Part shown: in pieces, positions 1 to 11,103 of the stretch
Layout: each line of letters starts with the position of its first letter
How positions within the stretch are numbered: the stretch's first letter is position 1
Origin: Rheum nobile
Lineage: Eukaryota; Streptophyta; Magnoliopsida; Caryophyllales; Polygonaceae
NCBI GenBank assembly: GCA_027886185.1
Contig: WOAB01000506.1
Span: forward strand, 1,178,001 to 1,242,000
DNA length: 64,000 bases
Direction: 5' to 3'
Translations under genes and position numbers: made by a program
The notes under the pieces: model-generated
The model's database searches: none
Told to the model about the DNA's origin: nothing
What the model saw: only the letters and a program-made list of their open reading frames with translations

Positions 1-52
1 CCTAGTATAAAAGCTTAGTGGACTACTCCTCTTATTGCCAATTAGTTTTAGG

Positions 53-454
53 TAGGGTTGAGCACCGGTCCAAACCCGGTCCGGACCGGACCGGAACCCG
101 GAACCCCAAAAATGATGGACCAGAACCCGGACCGGAAATATCCGGTCCGGACTGGAAATATCCGGTCCGGTCCTATTTGGACCGGTTTATATTTTTGCTA
201 AATTTAAACATGAAAAAAGCCCTCAAATCTAAATATAATTTACTCTTAAATATAATTTATCCTAAATCCTAAACCCTAAACCTCAAATGTAAAAGAACCT
301 TAAATCAGTTAAAATTTTAGGATTTTTAAAAACACTGGGCCGGACCCGGACTGGACCGAACCCAAAAATCCGAAAATCTCTGGACCGAAGACCGGACCGA
401 TTCGGTCCGGTCCGGTCCAAATTTCCGAGCCGGCCCGAATTTTGCTCATTCCTA
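53..454. mobile_element. hAT-type MITE with CCGGTCCGG-rich interior
   Basis: The termini TAGGGTTGAGCA and TGCTCATTCCTA are imperfect inverted repeats. They are flanked by 8-bp duplications GTTTTAGG (45-52) and GTTTTATG (455-462) that differ at one base, the TSD length expected of hAT elements. The interior is a low-complexity run of CCGGTCCGGACC-like units with a telomere-like CCTAAACCCTAAA stretch, and has no transposase. It is a non-autonomous element related by its ends to those at 36139 and 59474. Confidence 0.8.
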
Positions 455-462
455 GTTTTATG

Positions 463-1605
463 ATGAAACCCACTGGGCTTATGTGCTGGGTTTATACGCG
501 TATGCGCGCACAAGTTGACACGTCACCCCTTTATCGGTCCATCGGACTTTATCAATTTTGCTTGAATTTAAAATCAAAGAAAAACATCTTCATATTATTT
601 TCTGTCAGATTTTATTCAACCAATAATTCTCTCATTCATATTTGTCTAACACAAAATTTACATTTTAAGTGTGTTAGAGATTTTCTTCGGTACATCTAGC
701 AATTAATAACTAATTATTTCAAGTATTATTTTATTTTATCCTGTGTAAGTACATAAGGTAATATAAATTAGACCCAATCAAATATTTTATAATATGATAT
801 GATACGATTTGATGTATATTATATATATTATACGTGAATCAATGAGAGTGACATGTTATAACAAACATTTCCATCCAACAATCTTCGTAATAAAATATTG
901 GTCCAGCTGGTGTATCAATATCAATAAAAATGATCAAGATCTAATAAATCTCATCCAAAAGGATATTATAGACTGAAAAATTAATTTTATGTAATTTTCT
1001 AGTCTAATTTTAAACTTATAAAATAAATATCAATAAAAATGCCAAATAAACTTAAAACTTCTTCAGAGAAGTTTTAAGTTTATTTTATACAAACGTAAAC
1101 TTGCTTAACGAAATTTTGTTGACTAAAATATTCAACTTTGTATTCCAAATCTAACCGTACGCACTCGTTCAAATTCTAAGCTTTGTGCAGTACTATGGCT
1201 AGCTGCATGAACAATATTTTGTTAACAAATTTAGTTAGATGAAAAAGTAAATTTCATTACTTAGAAAAAATGAAGGGGCTTAATTTATATAAATGTTTAC
1301 TCCGATTAGCATTTGTTAGAATTGTGCAAGTGAGAATATATGTTGTAAGTGAGAGTTAATGAGATAATTGTATAAACACCCTAAAAAGCCTATATGAAAC
1401 ATACATATTTACACTGTGAAATCATTAATAAATAATATCACATCATTTTCCTAATCTCTTTAGTCTATCTCTTTCCCTGATCTTTTTTCTTGACCTTCTC
1501 CTTCTCTGTGTACTCTTTCGTCCCCAAAACCTTCTTCTCCTTCTCTTATTCAAACTATTCTACTATGAACTTCCCTTTGAGTGTCTTGATCTAAGTTAGA
1601 TCATG
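463..1605. other. AT-rich intergenic DNA, possible old LTR or 5'-leader sequence
   Basis: No coding region is visible. It contains a perfect hairpin (listed separately). From about 1440 there is a pyrimidine-rich stretch that looks like a 5' leader or part of an LTR. An ATG at 1603 opens a short frame that continues on the far side of Copia-A (see findings). Otherwise nothing can be assigned. Confidence 0.5.
1044..1085. repeat. Perfect 19-bp stem hairpin with TCAG loop
   Basis: Positions 1044-1062 are the exact reverse complement of 1067-1085, with a four-base TCAG loop. It may be the remnant of a small foldback element. No miRNA claim is made because there is no transcript evidence. Confidence 0.7.
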
Positions 1606-1610
1606 ACAAC

Positions 1611-2367
1611 TGTTGGGGATTTTAGTGTCATCGGCCATTTCGTGTAGTCGAGATTCGCTCAAGACTTAAGGAGTTCATTCGGCGCATGACGAGTTTCAGG
1701 GGTGTGTGGTTTCGGACTCAGAGTTACGAAACGTGTCCGGGTTCAAGAGGCGAACACCGAGAGGGTGATTTCCGGGGTCCAAAGGACGTGCACGGTTTGT
1801 GACAAACCGTGCACCATGGGCCACAACCGTGCACTATGGAACAGAAGCCAGAATAGGCTCTTTGTAAAGACGCACGGTTTGTGACAAACCGTGCACGGTT
1901 TGTCACAAACCGTGGGGTGTGCCAGAAGGTGATTTCTGGCGAGTTTTGTGCATTCTGTAAAAGGGCACGGTTTGTGGCACGGTTTGTCACAAACCGTGCG
2001 CCTTGCCGGTGAGTGAGTTTTGGCGGGTTTTTACCTAACTTAACCACCATAACTGGTTTTTAACCTCCTCAACCGACATTTAACTGCCCAAAATCTGATG
2101 CTCTATTTAAGGGCATGTTTGAGGTGAGTCTTGGGGGTACGAGAACTTACGAACTCTTAAATCGAACAAAACCAAAAACTTCAAGTGTTCTCTTTTGATT
2201 TTGCCTGAATCATTAGAGGTGTGATTGTCTTATCCCGAATCAGATTTCGTGTAACCCGAGGCAATAAGTAAAGGGTCGAAATATTGGTTTTGGAAAGTGT
2301 TCAAAACACGATTCAATCAATATCTGAGACAACCGAAGATTGATCAACAAGACACCCTCATACAACA
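1611..2367 (+). repeat. 5' LTR of Copia-A
   Basis: The LTR starts TGTTGG and ends TACAACA, and matches 6446-7204. It contains a cluster of palindromes (1790-1999) and a TATA-like CTATTTAAG near 2101. Copia-B has CTATATAAG at the equivalent place. The pentanucleotide ACAAC just outside both LTRs fixes the boundaries. Confidence 0.93.
1790..1999. repeat. Array of 23-bp palindromes in Copia LTR
   Basis: The arm GCACGGTTTGT and its exact reverse complement, around a single centre base, occur as full palindromes at 1790-1812, 1872-1894 and 1977-1999. A nearly complete overlapping copy lies at 1893-1914, and half units are scattered between. The same array, with different copy numbers, is in all four Copia LTRs of the window (around 6643-6822, 12977-13155 and 17952-18140). 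Translating the array gives only a repetitive, meaningless peptide. Confidence 0.9.
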
Positions 2368-2395
2368 TTCAAAACCAATATTTCCGTGTTGATCA

Positions 2396-2644
2396 ATGGT
2401 GGTTGCGTCGAAGTACAAGATTACTTCCAAGTTTAGGAAGTTGGAGAAGTTCGAGGGCGTGGACTTTCGGAGTTGGAAAAAGACGATGTATTTACCCCTC
2501 ACGTCGCTCAAGGAAGATGCGGAGAACAAACCCTTGGAGGAGATGAGGAGGCGCAACAAGTGGAAAATGGCAAGATCAAATAATTCGTTGTCATGTGCGG
2601 TAGTGGTTGGTTATCAAATTTATTTGACAAGCCACACATTTTGA
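2396..2644 (+). pseudogene. Truncated Copia gag N-terminus (Copia-A)
   Basis: An ATG just after the 5' LTR opens a frame whose first ~45 residues carry a typical Copia gag start (KLEKFEGVDFRSWKK). The usual later gag parts (UBN2-like region and CCHC knuckle) are absent, and the frame runs into non-coding DNA. The homologous frame in Copia-B (13551-13781) ends at the same family-wide junction. It is therefore a deletion product and not recent decay of this copy only. It would encode at most an N-terminal gag fragment. Confidence 0.75.
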
Positions 2645-3566
2645 TCATGATAAAGGATAATGCTAATAAAGCATGAATGGTGGTGATATGGGACCGCGGA
2701 AATGGAGGTTTCATACCTCTATGTTATTTATGTATTGGGTATATACATATATATGTAAGACCGGCCTCTATATGGTCTTGGATGTGGCATTAAATGTATA
2801 AAGTGGATTTAAATTTTATTCATGTGCGGTTATGCAAATACCGTGATATTTAAGCCATATTGATGATCTTGAGATATATGCAAAAGATTGTGTAATCTAT
2901 GGACATGTATACATATAACATATATTTATATGTATGGGTAAGAATTAAATTCTTTTTGGTGTCATGTATTGTATGCTAACCGCATATAGTGGCAGTTGTA
3001 ATCTACGTATAAGTAAAATACGTATGACCATTATATAAGTCACATTAGTTCAAATTCCCATTTTATGTGACCAGCTATTCAAAATAATGATCATGATATT
3101 TTAACTTAAATAGTTAAATGGGTGAATGAGGAATGTATAAAATTTTGTTTCCTCATGTGGATATATGTGTATGTATATATAGCATTATCATAACTTAAGT
3201 CTCAAGAGACTAAGGACAAGTATCTCACGAGTTAAATGAGGTCTTGTGTGTTTTTATGAGTCTACTATGCTATGCATAGACTACTCATATTTCTAGATTA
3301 CTTGATTCAGGTCTATTGTATTCAATACAAATTACTTGATGATAAGTCTACTAGGTTGACCAGATTACTTTTTAGTCTACTGGTCATGATATGCCCTGCG
3401 GTATAGTTATACTGATTGGCTAAAAACTTGACTCTACTTTCTAAACAGATTAGTCATTAGACCCTACTATACTCTGTATAGATTGGTCGGTTAATTATAT
3501 TTTGTATATATGTTATGTTATTTATGGTGTGCGTTTTATTAACCAGATTATTCTCATTATTGTTAT
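2645..3566 (+). other. Non-coding spacer conserved between Copia-A and Copia-B
   Basis: About 0.9 kb of AT-rich sequence replaces gag C-terminus, protease and N-terminal integrase. It aligns along its length with 13782-14900 of Copia-B, which is somewhat longer because of short insertions. There is no coding potential in any frame. Its shared presence marks a derived, non-autonomous subfamily. Confidence 0.75.
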
Positions 3567-5913
3567 GTGTATTTATTACATGCTAAAGACGAGGCCCTAG
3601 ATCAATTTAAGGTTTATAAAACCGAGGTTAAATTGCAACAAAATGACTTGATTAAGAAACTATGCACCGATAGAGGTGGAGAATTTTATGATCCTGTGTA
3701 TTTCCAATCCGTAGGCATTATACATGAGACTACGACTTCCTATATGCCACAACAAAATGGTGTGTCGGAGAGGAAGAATTGAGTCCTAAAAGAGATGGTT
3801 AATTCCATGTTATCCTACTCGGGATTGAGTGACGGATTCTGGGGTGAAGCCATGTTAACGGCTTGCTATTTATTAAATAGGATTCCTAACAAAAGGAACA
3901 AGGTCACCCCTTATGAACTTTGGTACAAAAAGAAACCAAGCTTGAATTATCTTCGAGTTTGGGGTTGTAGGGCAGTCGTTAGACTACCCCAGCCCAAGAT
4001 TAAAACCTTGGGGGAAAGAGGTATTGATTGCATATTTATTGGATATGTTGAGCATTCCAAGGCTTATAGGTTCTATGTGATAGAGCCTAATGATTCTATT
4101 TCGGTTAATACCGTGATTGAGTCAAGAGATGTAATATTTGATGAGAATCGATTCTCGTCCATACCTAGACCAAAGGATTTGGTTCCAAGTACTAGTGGAA
4201 CTAAAGAAGGAGACGGTTCGGCCGTACCTTCTAATGAGTCACCTATGCTCCGTAGGAGCAAGCAAGGGAGGATTGAAAAGTCTTTCGGTCCAGATTTCCA
4301 AGTTTATTTGGTTGAAGGATCTAGAGATGAAGTTGGGTTCCAATATTCATATTGTTATCATATTGATGAGGATCCTAGGACTTTTAGCGAGACAATGAGG
4401 TCTCAAGATGTTGCTTTCTGGAAAGAAGCAATAAATGATGAGATGGATTCCATCATGGGAAATAATACGTGGGTCTTATCGGATCTCCCACCGGGTTGCA
4501 AGCCTTTGGGCTGCAAGTGGATCTTCAAGAAGAAGATGAAAGTCGATGGTACTATCGATAAGTGTAAGGCCCGATTGGTTATCCAAGGCTTTAGACAAAG
4601 GGAAGGTATTGATTATTTCGATACCTATGCTCCGGTTGCTCGGATCTCCACCATTAGGTTGTTGATTGCCTTGGCGGCTATTAACAATCTTGTGATTCAC
4701 CAAATGGATGTCAAAACGGCATTTTTGAATGGTGATTTGGAGGAGGAGGTGTACATGAAGCAACCTGAAGGGTTCATTATGCCCGGTAATGAGCATAAGG
4801 TGTGTAAGTTGGTAAAGTCATTGTATAAGCTAAAGCAAGCACCTAAGCAGTGGCATCAAAAGTTTGATGAGGTTGTCTTGTCGAGCGGATTCGAGTTAAA
4901 TTAGTCGGACAAGTGTGTATACAGCAAGTTTGATAAATCCGGTAAAGGAGTAATCATTTGCTTGTATGTTGATGACATGTTGATCTTTGGTACATATCAA
5001 AAACCAGTGGACCTTACAAAGGCCTTTTTTGTCATCAAGCTTTGCCATGAAGGACATGGGGGAGGCGGATGTGATCCTCGGTATTAGGATCAAACGTGAG
5101 AATAAGGGACTCTCTTTGTCACAATCTCATTACATCGAGAAAGTGCTTAAGAAGTTCAATTGTGAGACTTGTTCTCCGGTTAGCACTCTTGTGGATCCGA
5201 GTGTTAAGCTTATGCCTAATACGGGTAGAGCGGTATCACAACTCGAGTACTCACAAGTGATTGGTTGCTTAATGTATGCGATGACGAGCACAAGGCCGAA
5301 TATTGCTTATGCGGTAGGCAAGTTGAGTAGATACACTAGTAATCCTAGTACTCACCATTGGCAAACAATAAGGCGGGTACTCAAATACTTAAAGGGAACC
5401 ATGAATTATGGTTTGTCATATGTCGGATTTCCTTCGGTTCTAGAAGGGTATTCGGATGCGAGTTGGATCACTAACGTAGAAGATCATTCTTCTACTAGTG
5501 GTTGGGTATTCTTGCTTGGGGGAGGTGCCATTCCATGGGCTTCTAAGAAGCAAACTTGCATTACAAGTTCAACTATGGAATCGGAATTTGTAGCATTGGC
5601 CGCTGCCGGTAGAGAGGCGGAATAGCTAAGGAACTTAGTTTACGAGATTCCTTTGTGGCCGAAACCGGTGTCACCCATATCTATCCATTGTGATAGTCAA
5701 GCTACTTTGCCTGAGGCTTATAGCCAAGTGTATAATGGTAAGTCGCGACACCTGGGCGTTAGACATAGCGCGGTACGTGAGTTGATCACTCATGGGGTGA
5801 TTACTATTGAGTTTGTTCGTTCTCAACAAAATTTGGCGGGCCACTTGACAAAGGGGTTAGCCAGGGACTTAGTAATCAAGTCGTATATCGGGATAGGTTT
5901 AAAGCCTGTTTAA
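3567..5913 (+). pseudogene. Copia integrase-reverse transcriptase-RNase H remnant (Copia-A)
   Basis: The frame enters in the integrase core (TDRGGEFYD, then PQQNGVSERKN), passes the Copia-specific linker, and reaches the RT with YVDD at 4965-4976. RNase H follows (SDASW and [11 protein letters not shown]) and the region ends HLTKGLARD. Against Copia-B, nonsense codons are seen near 3780 (TGA), 4902 (TAG) and 5623 (TAG). One extra T in a T-run near 5028 shifts the frame. The product would make cDNA and integrate it, but this copy cannot encode a functional polyprotein. The catalytic first half of integrase was already absent in the family's ancestor. Confidence 0.93.
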
Positions 5914-6445
5914 AATCTTTAATGGTAGGATACTCAATTCCCCTCTAATATGACGTTGGAGGCTGAATTCAATGTGGAAAGCCTACACTTAGAGTTTGGA
6001 GCACATGTTAATATTTCATCCCTATGTATGTTCTCGAACCTGCAAGTAAAGTTAGGTTGAAGTTTATCTTCTTAATGGATCTTTTGAAAAAATGCATTTG
6101 CAGGTGCATGATAAAAAGAATCCACCTATACGAGCGTGAAGTGGTGCCGCTTCAACTAGCCCGGGCTTGGCTTTGTATACGTTCGTGAATGGATAAGGAC
6201 ACATGGCTAAAATAGTGTCAAGTTAGCACTTGGAGTAGTGTAGAAACTTGTGTGTGTTTGTATCTTCAGGTAGTCAAATGAGTTGAAGGGTTCAATCCTT
6301 TGGACACCCTGATTCTCGATTATTTGGAATGTGTACTACACTAATATGGAAATTCAATCCTAAAGACATTTTCATTTATGCATAAGTTTGTGTTTGATGT
6401 ATGTATGTTAAGTGAATCAAGGATTACACTAAAATGGGGGAGGAT
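5914..6445 (+). other. Copia-A 3' untranslated region and polypurine tract
   Basis: Non-coding DNA between the pol stop and the 3' LTR, closely matched by 17227-17753 in Copia-B. It ends in the purine-rich tract AAAATGGGGGAGGA (6431-6444) immediately before the LTR, the expected plus-strand primer site. Confidence 0.85.
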
Positions 6446-7204
6446 TGTTGGTGATTTTAGTGTCATCGGCCATTTCGTGTAGTCGGGATTCGCTCAAGAC
6501 TTAAGGAGTTCGTTCGGCGCATGACGAGTTTCGGGGGTGCGGAGTGCACACTCATGTGCGTGGTTTCAGACTCGGAGTTACGAAACGTGTCGGGGTTCAA
6601 GAGGCGGACACCGAGAGGGTGATTTCCGGGGTCCAAAAGACGTGCACGGTTTGTGACAAACCGTGCACCATGGGCCACAACCGTGCACTATGGAACAGAA
6701 GCCAAAATGGGCTCTCTGTAAAGACGCACGGTTTGTGACAAACCGTGCAGTGTGCCAGAAGGTGATTTTTGGCGAGTTTTGTGCATTCTGTAAAAGGGCA
6801 CGGTTTGTCACAAACCGTGCGCCTTGCCGGGGAGTGAGTTTTGGCGGTTTTTGGTGGGTTTTTATCTAACTTAACCACCATAACTGGTTTTTAACCTCCT
6901 CAACTGACATTTAATTGCCCAAAATCTGATGCTCTATTTAAGGGCGGGTTTGGGGTGAGTCTTGGGGGTACGAGAACTTACAATCTCTCAAATCGAACAA
7001 AACCGAAAACTGAAACTTCAAGTGTTTTCTTTTGATTTTGCCTGAATCATTAGAGGTGTGATTGTCTTATCCCGAATCAGATTTCGTGTAACCCGAGGCA
7101 ACAAGTAAAGGGTCGAAATATTGGTTTTGGAAAGTGTTCAAAAAACGATTCAATCAATATCCGAGACAACCGAAGATTGATCAACAAGACACCCTCATAC
7201 AACA
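6446..7204 (+). repeat. 3' LTR of Copia-A
   Basis: Begins TGTTGG straight after the polypurine tract and ends TACAACA before the ACAAC duplication. It differs from the 5' LTR by scattered substitutions and by the number of palindrome units. Confidence 0.93.
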
Positions 7205-7348
7205 ACAACATCTCATGAATTTAGTTTATTGAAATATATGGTGAACTTGCATCCATTTTCGATATTTGTCCGATGTGAAAATAATAATCAGATACACAAA
7301 ATGGATGTAATGGAGTTATGCAATGGGGTAATTAACGTATTTAATAAG

Positions 7349-8213
7349 TGTTGGAACGATGATGTTTCCTCTAGTTTTGATGATGATAAACTCAATGACA
7401 TTTGATGATTTTTAGTGTGACTATAAGTTTCAGGAAACAGGTGAATTAAAGGAACGATGAAAACCATGTGATGAATCAAAACAGAGAATGAAAGAAACAG
7501 AGAAGTCAACAATGAGGAACAACGCGCTAGAACAAAAGAGAAACAAAGACACGCGTTAGTGAACAAGAAAGGAAAAGGAACAACGCCAAGGAACGCAAAG
7601 ACGCGCGCTGTAGCCCTTGCGATTGCCGAATCTCTTATTTATGGAAATAAATCTTGAAGAAACAACTTGGACCGCAAGAGATAAAGTTGTTGAAGATCTT
7701 CTGGTTAGGAAAGATTAGAAAAGATTGTATAGGATTATTTTATCTTATTTTCCTTAAGTAAAACTAGGGTAAATTAGATAGAATTCCTAGACTATAAGAA
7801 AGGAAGTCGTCCACTTCATTTCAACAAGCAATTACGACATTTCCACAAAACTTAGAGCATTCAGAGAAAGAGAAGCACTTACAAGGATGGGACTTTGGTG
7901 AGTTGAGTACTTGTTAGGGTTTTGATTGTCTTAGGTGTTGTTAGGAACATTACAATAAGAGGTCTAGATATCTAGGAGTAAACTAGATTGAGATAAGACT
8001 TGCTTGATTGTAATTCCAGAATTAATAACACAAGTAGACTTTTGAAATCCTACTAGGGAAACCTAGAGGTAGAGGTTTTTCTTAGTCAACTAGTTGGTTA
8101 ATTAAGTTTTCCTCTCTAAGGAACTTTGTCTGTTACACTGTCATTCTGTTACGATATTCCGCTGCCCAAGGAATAGTTATATCGTTCCTTGTACTAACAC
8201 ACTCGATTCTACA
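7349..8213 (+). mobile_element. Solo LTR (Copia-type)
   Basis: An 865-bp segment begins TGTTGGAACG and ends TTCTACA. It is flanked by perfect 5-bp duplications ATAAG at 7344-7348 and 8214-8218. No internal retrotransposon sequence is present, so it is what unequal LTR-LTR recombination leaves behind. The short frames within it have no recognisable domain. Copia assignment is inferred from LTR size and TGTTGG-type ends only. Confidence 0.8.
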
Positions 8214-8253
8214 ATAAGTCTATCCACCCGAAATGAAACATCAATAATTCTTA

Positions 8254-8811
8254 GGAAAATGTTCATGTGAGAATGGGCGCTTATGTGAAATGTGAGAATA
8301 CCGGATATGCATAGATTTATGATTGTATGTGCAAGACTTTGGTAGGTGGAAATTTATGCACATACAGGCAAAAATCCATGCACACCTCAAGATGTGCATG
8401 TATTTTGTCTGCATGTGCATAAATTTGTACTATATGGTGACTATGTTTAATTGAAAAACTCATGCACATACAGACAAAAATCTATGCATATATTGTGATG
8501 TGCATGAATTTTTGTCTGTATGTGCATATATTTTTTACTATATGTGTGAATATGTGTAAGTTAAAACTCATGCACATATAGGCAAAATTTCATGAACACC
8601 TCAAGATGTGTATGGATTTTTGCATGTATGTGCATATATTTTTTACTCTATATCTTACTATGTGTAAGTGAAAACTCATGCACATACAAGCAAAATTTCA
8701 TGCACACGCAAATTTCATGCCCATCTTATATGTGATGTGCATGGATTTGTGCATGTATGTGCGTATTCTCACGTTTTCACCTAAGCGTCATTTCTCACCG
8801 GATCCACATCC
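8254..8811. mobile_element. Small non-autonomous MULE (MITE) with internal tandem repeats
   Basis: A perfect 9-bp TSD, TAATTCTTA (8245-8253 and 8812-8820), flanks termini that align over about 47 bp as inverted repeats. Shared blocks include GTGAGAA, CGCTTA, GTGAAA and GTGAGAATAC. The 9-bp TSD is typical of Mutator-like elements. The interior holds roughly four degenerate ~110-120-bp units built on ATGCACATACAG and GATGTGCATG. There is no coding capacity. Confidence 0.82.
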
Positions 8812-9239
8812 TAATTCTTATATTAAATAACAATGTAGAAACAACTCATGTATTCTAAAGAGTGTCCGATCGATTGCTAATGAGTGAGAATCCTTTATAA
8901 CCTACAATACACCCTTCGGTATACCACTCAAACATATATGGTATAAATTTATTTTAAAAAATTAAAAATTATATTTACATTGTAAATGATAAATGATATA
9001 TATTTCTAAGCTTTTAGTATCGAAAATATTTTGTATATATTTTTTAATAGATAAAATATACTTATTTTACAATTTCAATTCAAAATAAAAACTAATAATT
9101 TTAATGAGACTATTAGTTAGTTACAGTGTATGGTTGTTAGTTGAGATGTGTGAGCTATATAAGTTGCTAAGCCTACCTCTTGTAACTAACTGATTCACTT
9201 CTATCTTACACAATTCCTTTCTCTCTATTCTTGCTCTAT

Positions 9240-9572
9240 TCTATGACTAATTCTATTTCTGAGAGCTTCATGTATGTGGAATCATCTAAGCATCTTTGGA
9301 ATGAGATTTTTGAAAGGTATGGACAGACTAATGGTTCATTGATTTTTCAATTGAAGAAGGAATTAGTCAATTTAGTCCAAGTATGACTGTTGTGGAATAT
9401 TTCTCTAAGATTATTCATATATGGGATGAGTTAGACGACTAGAAGGTTTTCCTGAATGTTCTTGTGGTGCTATGGCTGAGTGTACTTGTGAATTAGTCAA
9501 GAAAGTGCTTGAAAATAAAGCTATGATTAAAGTTATGCAGTTCTTGATGGGATTGGGTGATGTGTTTGAAGG
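9240..9572 (+). pseudogene. Copia gag relic, first part
   Basis: Translation with two small frame corrections gives a Copia-type gag (UBN2 family) core: ESSKHLWNEIFERYGQTNG, then MTVVEYFSKIIHIWDELD, then a Cys-rich CSCGAMAECTCELVKK block and VMQFLMGLGDVFEG. The reading is interrupted exactly after that by an hAT element and resumes at 11104. An LTR-like or leader sequence precedes it from about 9100. It is a non-functional fragment unrelated in sequence to the Copia-A/B gag. Confidence 0.75.
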
Positions 9573-11103
9573 TAGGCCTGGGCATGGGCAGTTAATCGAG
9601 ATCTCAGTTAACCGAGGTTTCAGTTATTAATTTTCTAATACCATTAACCATATCGTTAACCAGAATTTCGGTACGGTTAATCGATTAACCATAAGACTAA
9701 AAATAACCAAAAACGACTTTGAAAATACTTTAAGATGTTGTTTTACTGGTAATTTTTCACTTAATTTTCTTGATTAGTGGCGTTAGTAGGTAAGAGCAAA
9801 TATGAGAAATCTATAAGAGAATGAGTTAGACAATTTTAAGATAATCCATGCTAAATGATTCATGATTAAACGGTTACAGATAATCCAAATTGACATTACA
9901 AGTAATTCAACAATATTTATACATACAAATTGGATAAGTTATTTATTATGACTTCAGCGCGCATCAATTTACTACTTCATTACATTAAACATTTTATTCT
10001 AGAGATATTTTCCACGTGTTTATGTAAGGCTACACTTCTTAGCAACTTTTACAATAGATTAAGACAACTTAGTTTTATACAACTTTATAACACTCAATTT
10101 CATAAGATGATGTTCGAAAGGATGGAAAAGTCCATATAACTATGTAACAAAGAACAATTGGTTATTCATAGTTTTTAGGGTTATTCCTGTTGGTGTCCCA
10201 CGATTAAGATTTTTCCTGTTAGTGTCCCTAAGGTTTGAGTTTATTTGCTTCGTAACCAAACGTTTTCATGTTTGTACCATTCTAGTTCAAATTGATTAAA
10301 TCCAAGTCTACCATTGTGTTCCTCGCCCTCAAATTAGTAAGATTTGACTCCTAAAATACACAAATCCATGTCCGAACCATGTCGATTTGAATTCCGAAGC
10401 AATAACCCGTTTCGACCTTAAGAATTCAAATCGGAATGGTTCAGGTATGGATTTGATTGTTTTAGGAGTCGAATCCTACTAAGTTGAGGTCAATAAATAT
10501 AATGATGAGCTTCGATTTGATCAATTCGAACCGAAATGATACGGATATGAAAAAATTCGGTTACAAAGCGAACAAACCAAAACCTTAGGGGTACCAACAG
10601 GAAAAAACTTAATTGTGGGACACCAACATGAATAACCCTAAATTCAGAGGGCACCAACATGAATTTCCCTAGTTTCTATACACATGAGATATGTAGATGC
10701 ATGATAGGGAGTTTTGGAATGCCTCCAAGAGAATCTCGTAGTAAATATGTTAAAATGGAGTTAATCTCTTGTAAACCAAAGCTCAACATGTATAGAGAGT
10801 GAGGGAGAATTGAACTAATTAATCATTTGTCACATGCAATATCTAAATGAGTCTCCAACCACTAGACTAGCTTAATAAAGTCTTTCCCTTGCTAAAAACA
10901 TATTATTCATATGTTCGGTTAGTCGGTTAACCAAAGGTGGAAATATTACTAACCGTAATCATACTAAAAAAACCGTAATTTTATTCGGTCGGTTAATTGT
11001 ACCAAACTTTCGATAAATGTTCGGTACGGTTAACCGCAAAAAAGGTCGGCTTCTCTATTTTTTGGAACGGTTTTTCAGTTTCGGTTTTTCATGCCCACCC
11101 CTA
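9573..11103. mobile_element. Non-autonomous hAT element, 1.5 kb
   Basis: The ends TAGGCCTGGGCATG and CATGCCCACCCCTA match as inverted repeats at 12 of 14 positions. They are flanked by a perfect 8-bp TSD, TTTGAAGG (9565-9572 and 11104-11111). Subterminal DNA is rich in GGTTAACC-like palindromes. No transposase is recognisable, and the interior carries a further inverted-repeat element (10176-10640). Confidence 0.88.
10176..10640. repeat. Long inverted-repeat element inside the hAT
   Basis: The start TAGGGTTATTCCTGTTGGTG and the end, read in reverse complement, match over roughly 80 bp, including GTGTCCCAC, ATTAAG and CCTAAGG. A further related unit follows to about 10672 (GGGCACCAACATGAATTTCC), so the true border may lie further out. 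MITE-like, with no coding capacity and TSD unclear. Confidence 0.65.

Larger units (their letters stand above)
1611..7204 (+). mobile_element. Copia-A: Ty1/Copia LTR retrotransposon, internally deleted
   Basis: Two near-identical direct LTRs (1611-2367 and 6446-7204) start TGTTGG and end TACAACA. They are flanked by a perfect 5-bp TSD, ACAAC (1606-1610 and 7205-7209). Between them lie a truncated gag, about 0.9 kb of non-coding DNA, and integrase-RT-RNase H coding sequence broken by nonsense codons and a frameshift. Copia order (integrase before RT) is clear. The C-terminal gag, the protease and the N-terminal integrase are missing. Copia-B at 12780 has the same layout, so the deletion predates both insertions. 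No canonical initiator-Met primer-binding site follows the 5' LTR. Confidence 0.95.

Noticed and set aside
242..295. Interstitial telomere (CCCTAAA) repeats, also near 38295
   Set aside because: Only one or two units each; chance AT-rich matches.
1790..1999. CRISPR-like array
   Set aside because: The palindromic units are irregularly spaced, lie inside LTRs, and occur in a plant genome without cas genes.
1724..2050. Minus-strand 108-codon frame with repeated ARFVTNRA-like peptides in the Copia LTR
   Set aside because: It is a translation of the palindrome array; the same peptide appears on both strands and changes with repeat number.
2368..2400. Primer-binding site for initiator tRNA-Met after the Copia LTRs
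   Set aside because: No TGGTATCAGAGC-like sequence follows either 5' LTR, so another primer or a decayed site must be assumed.
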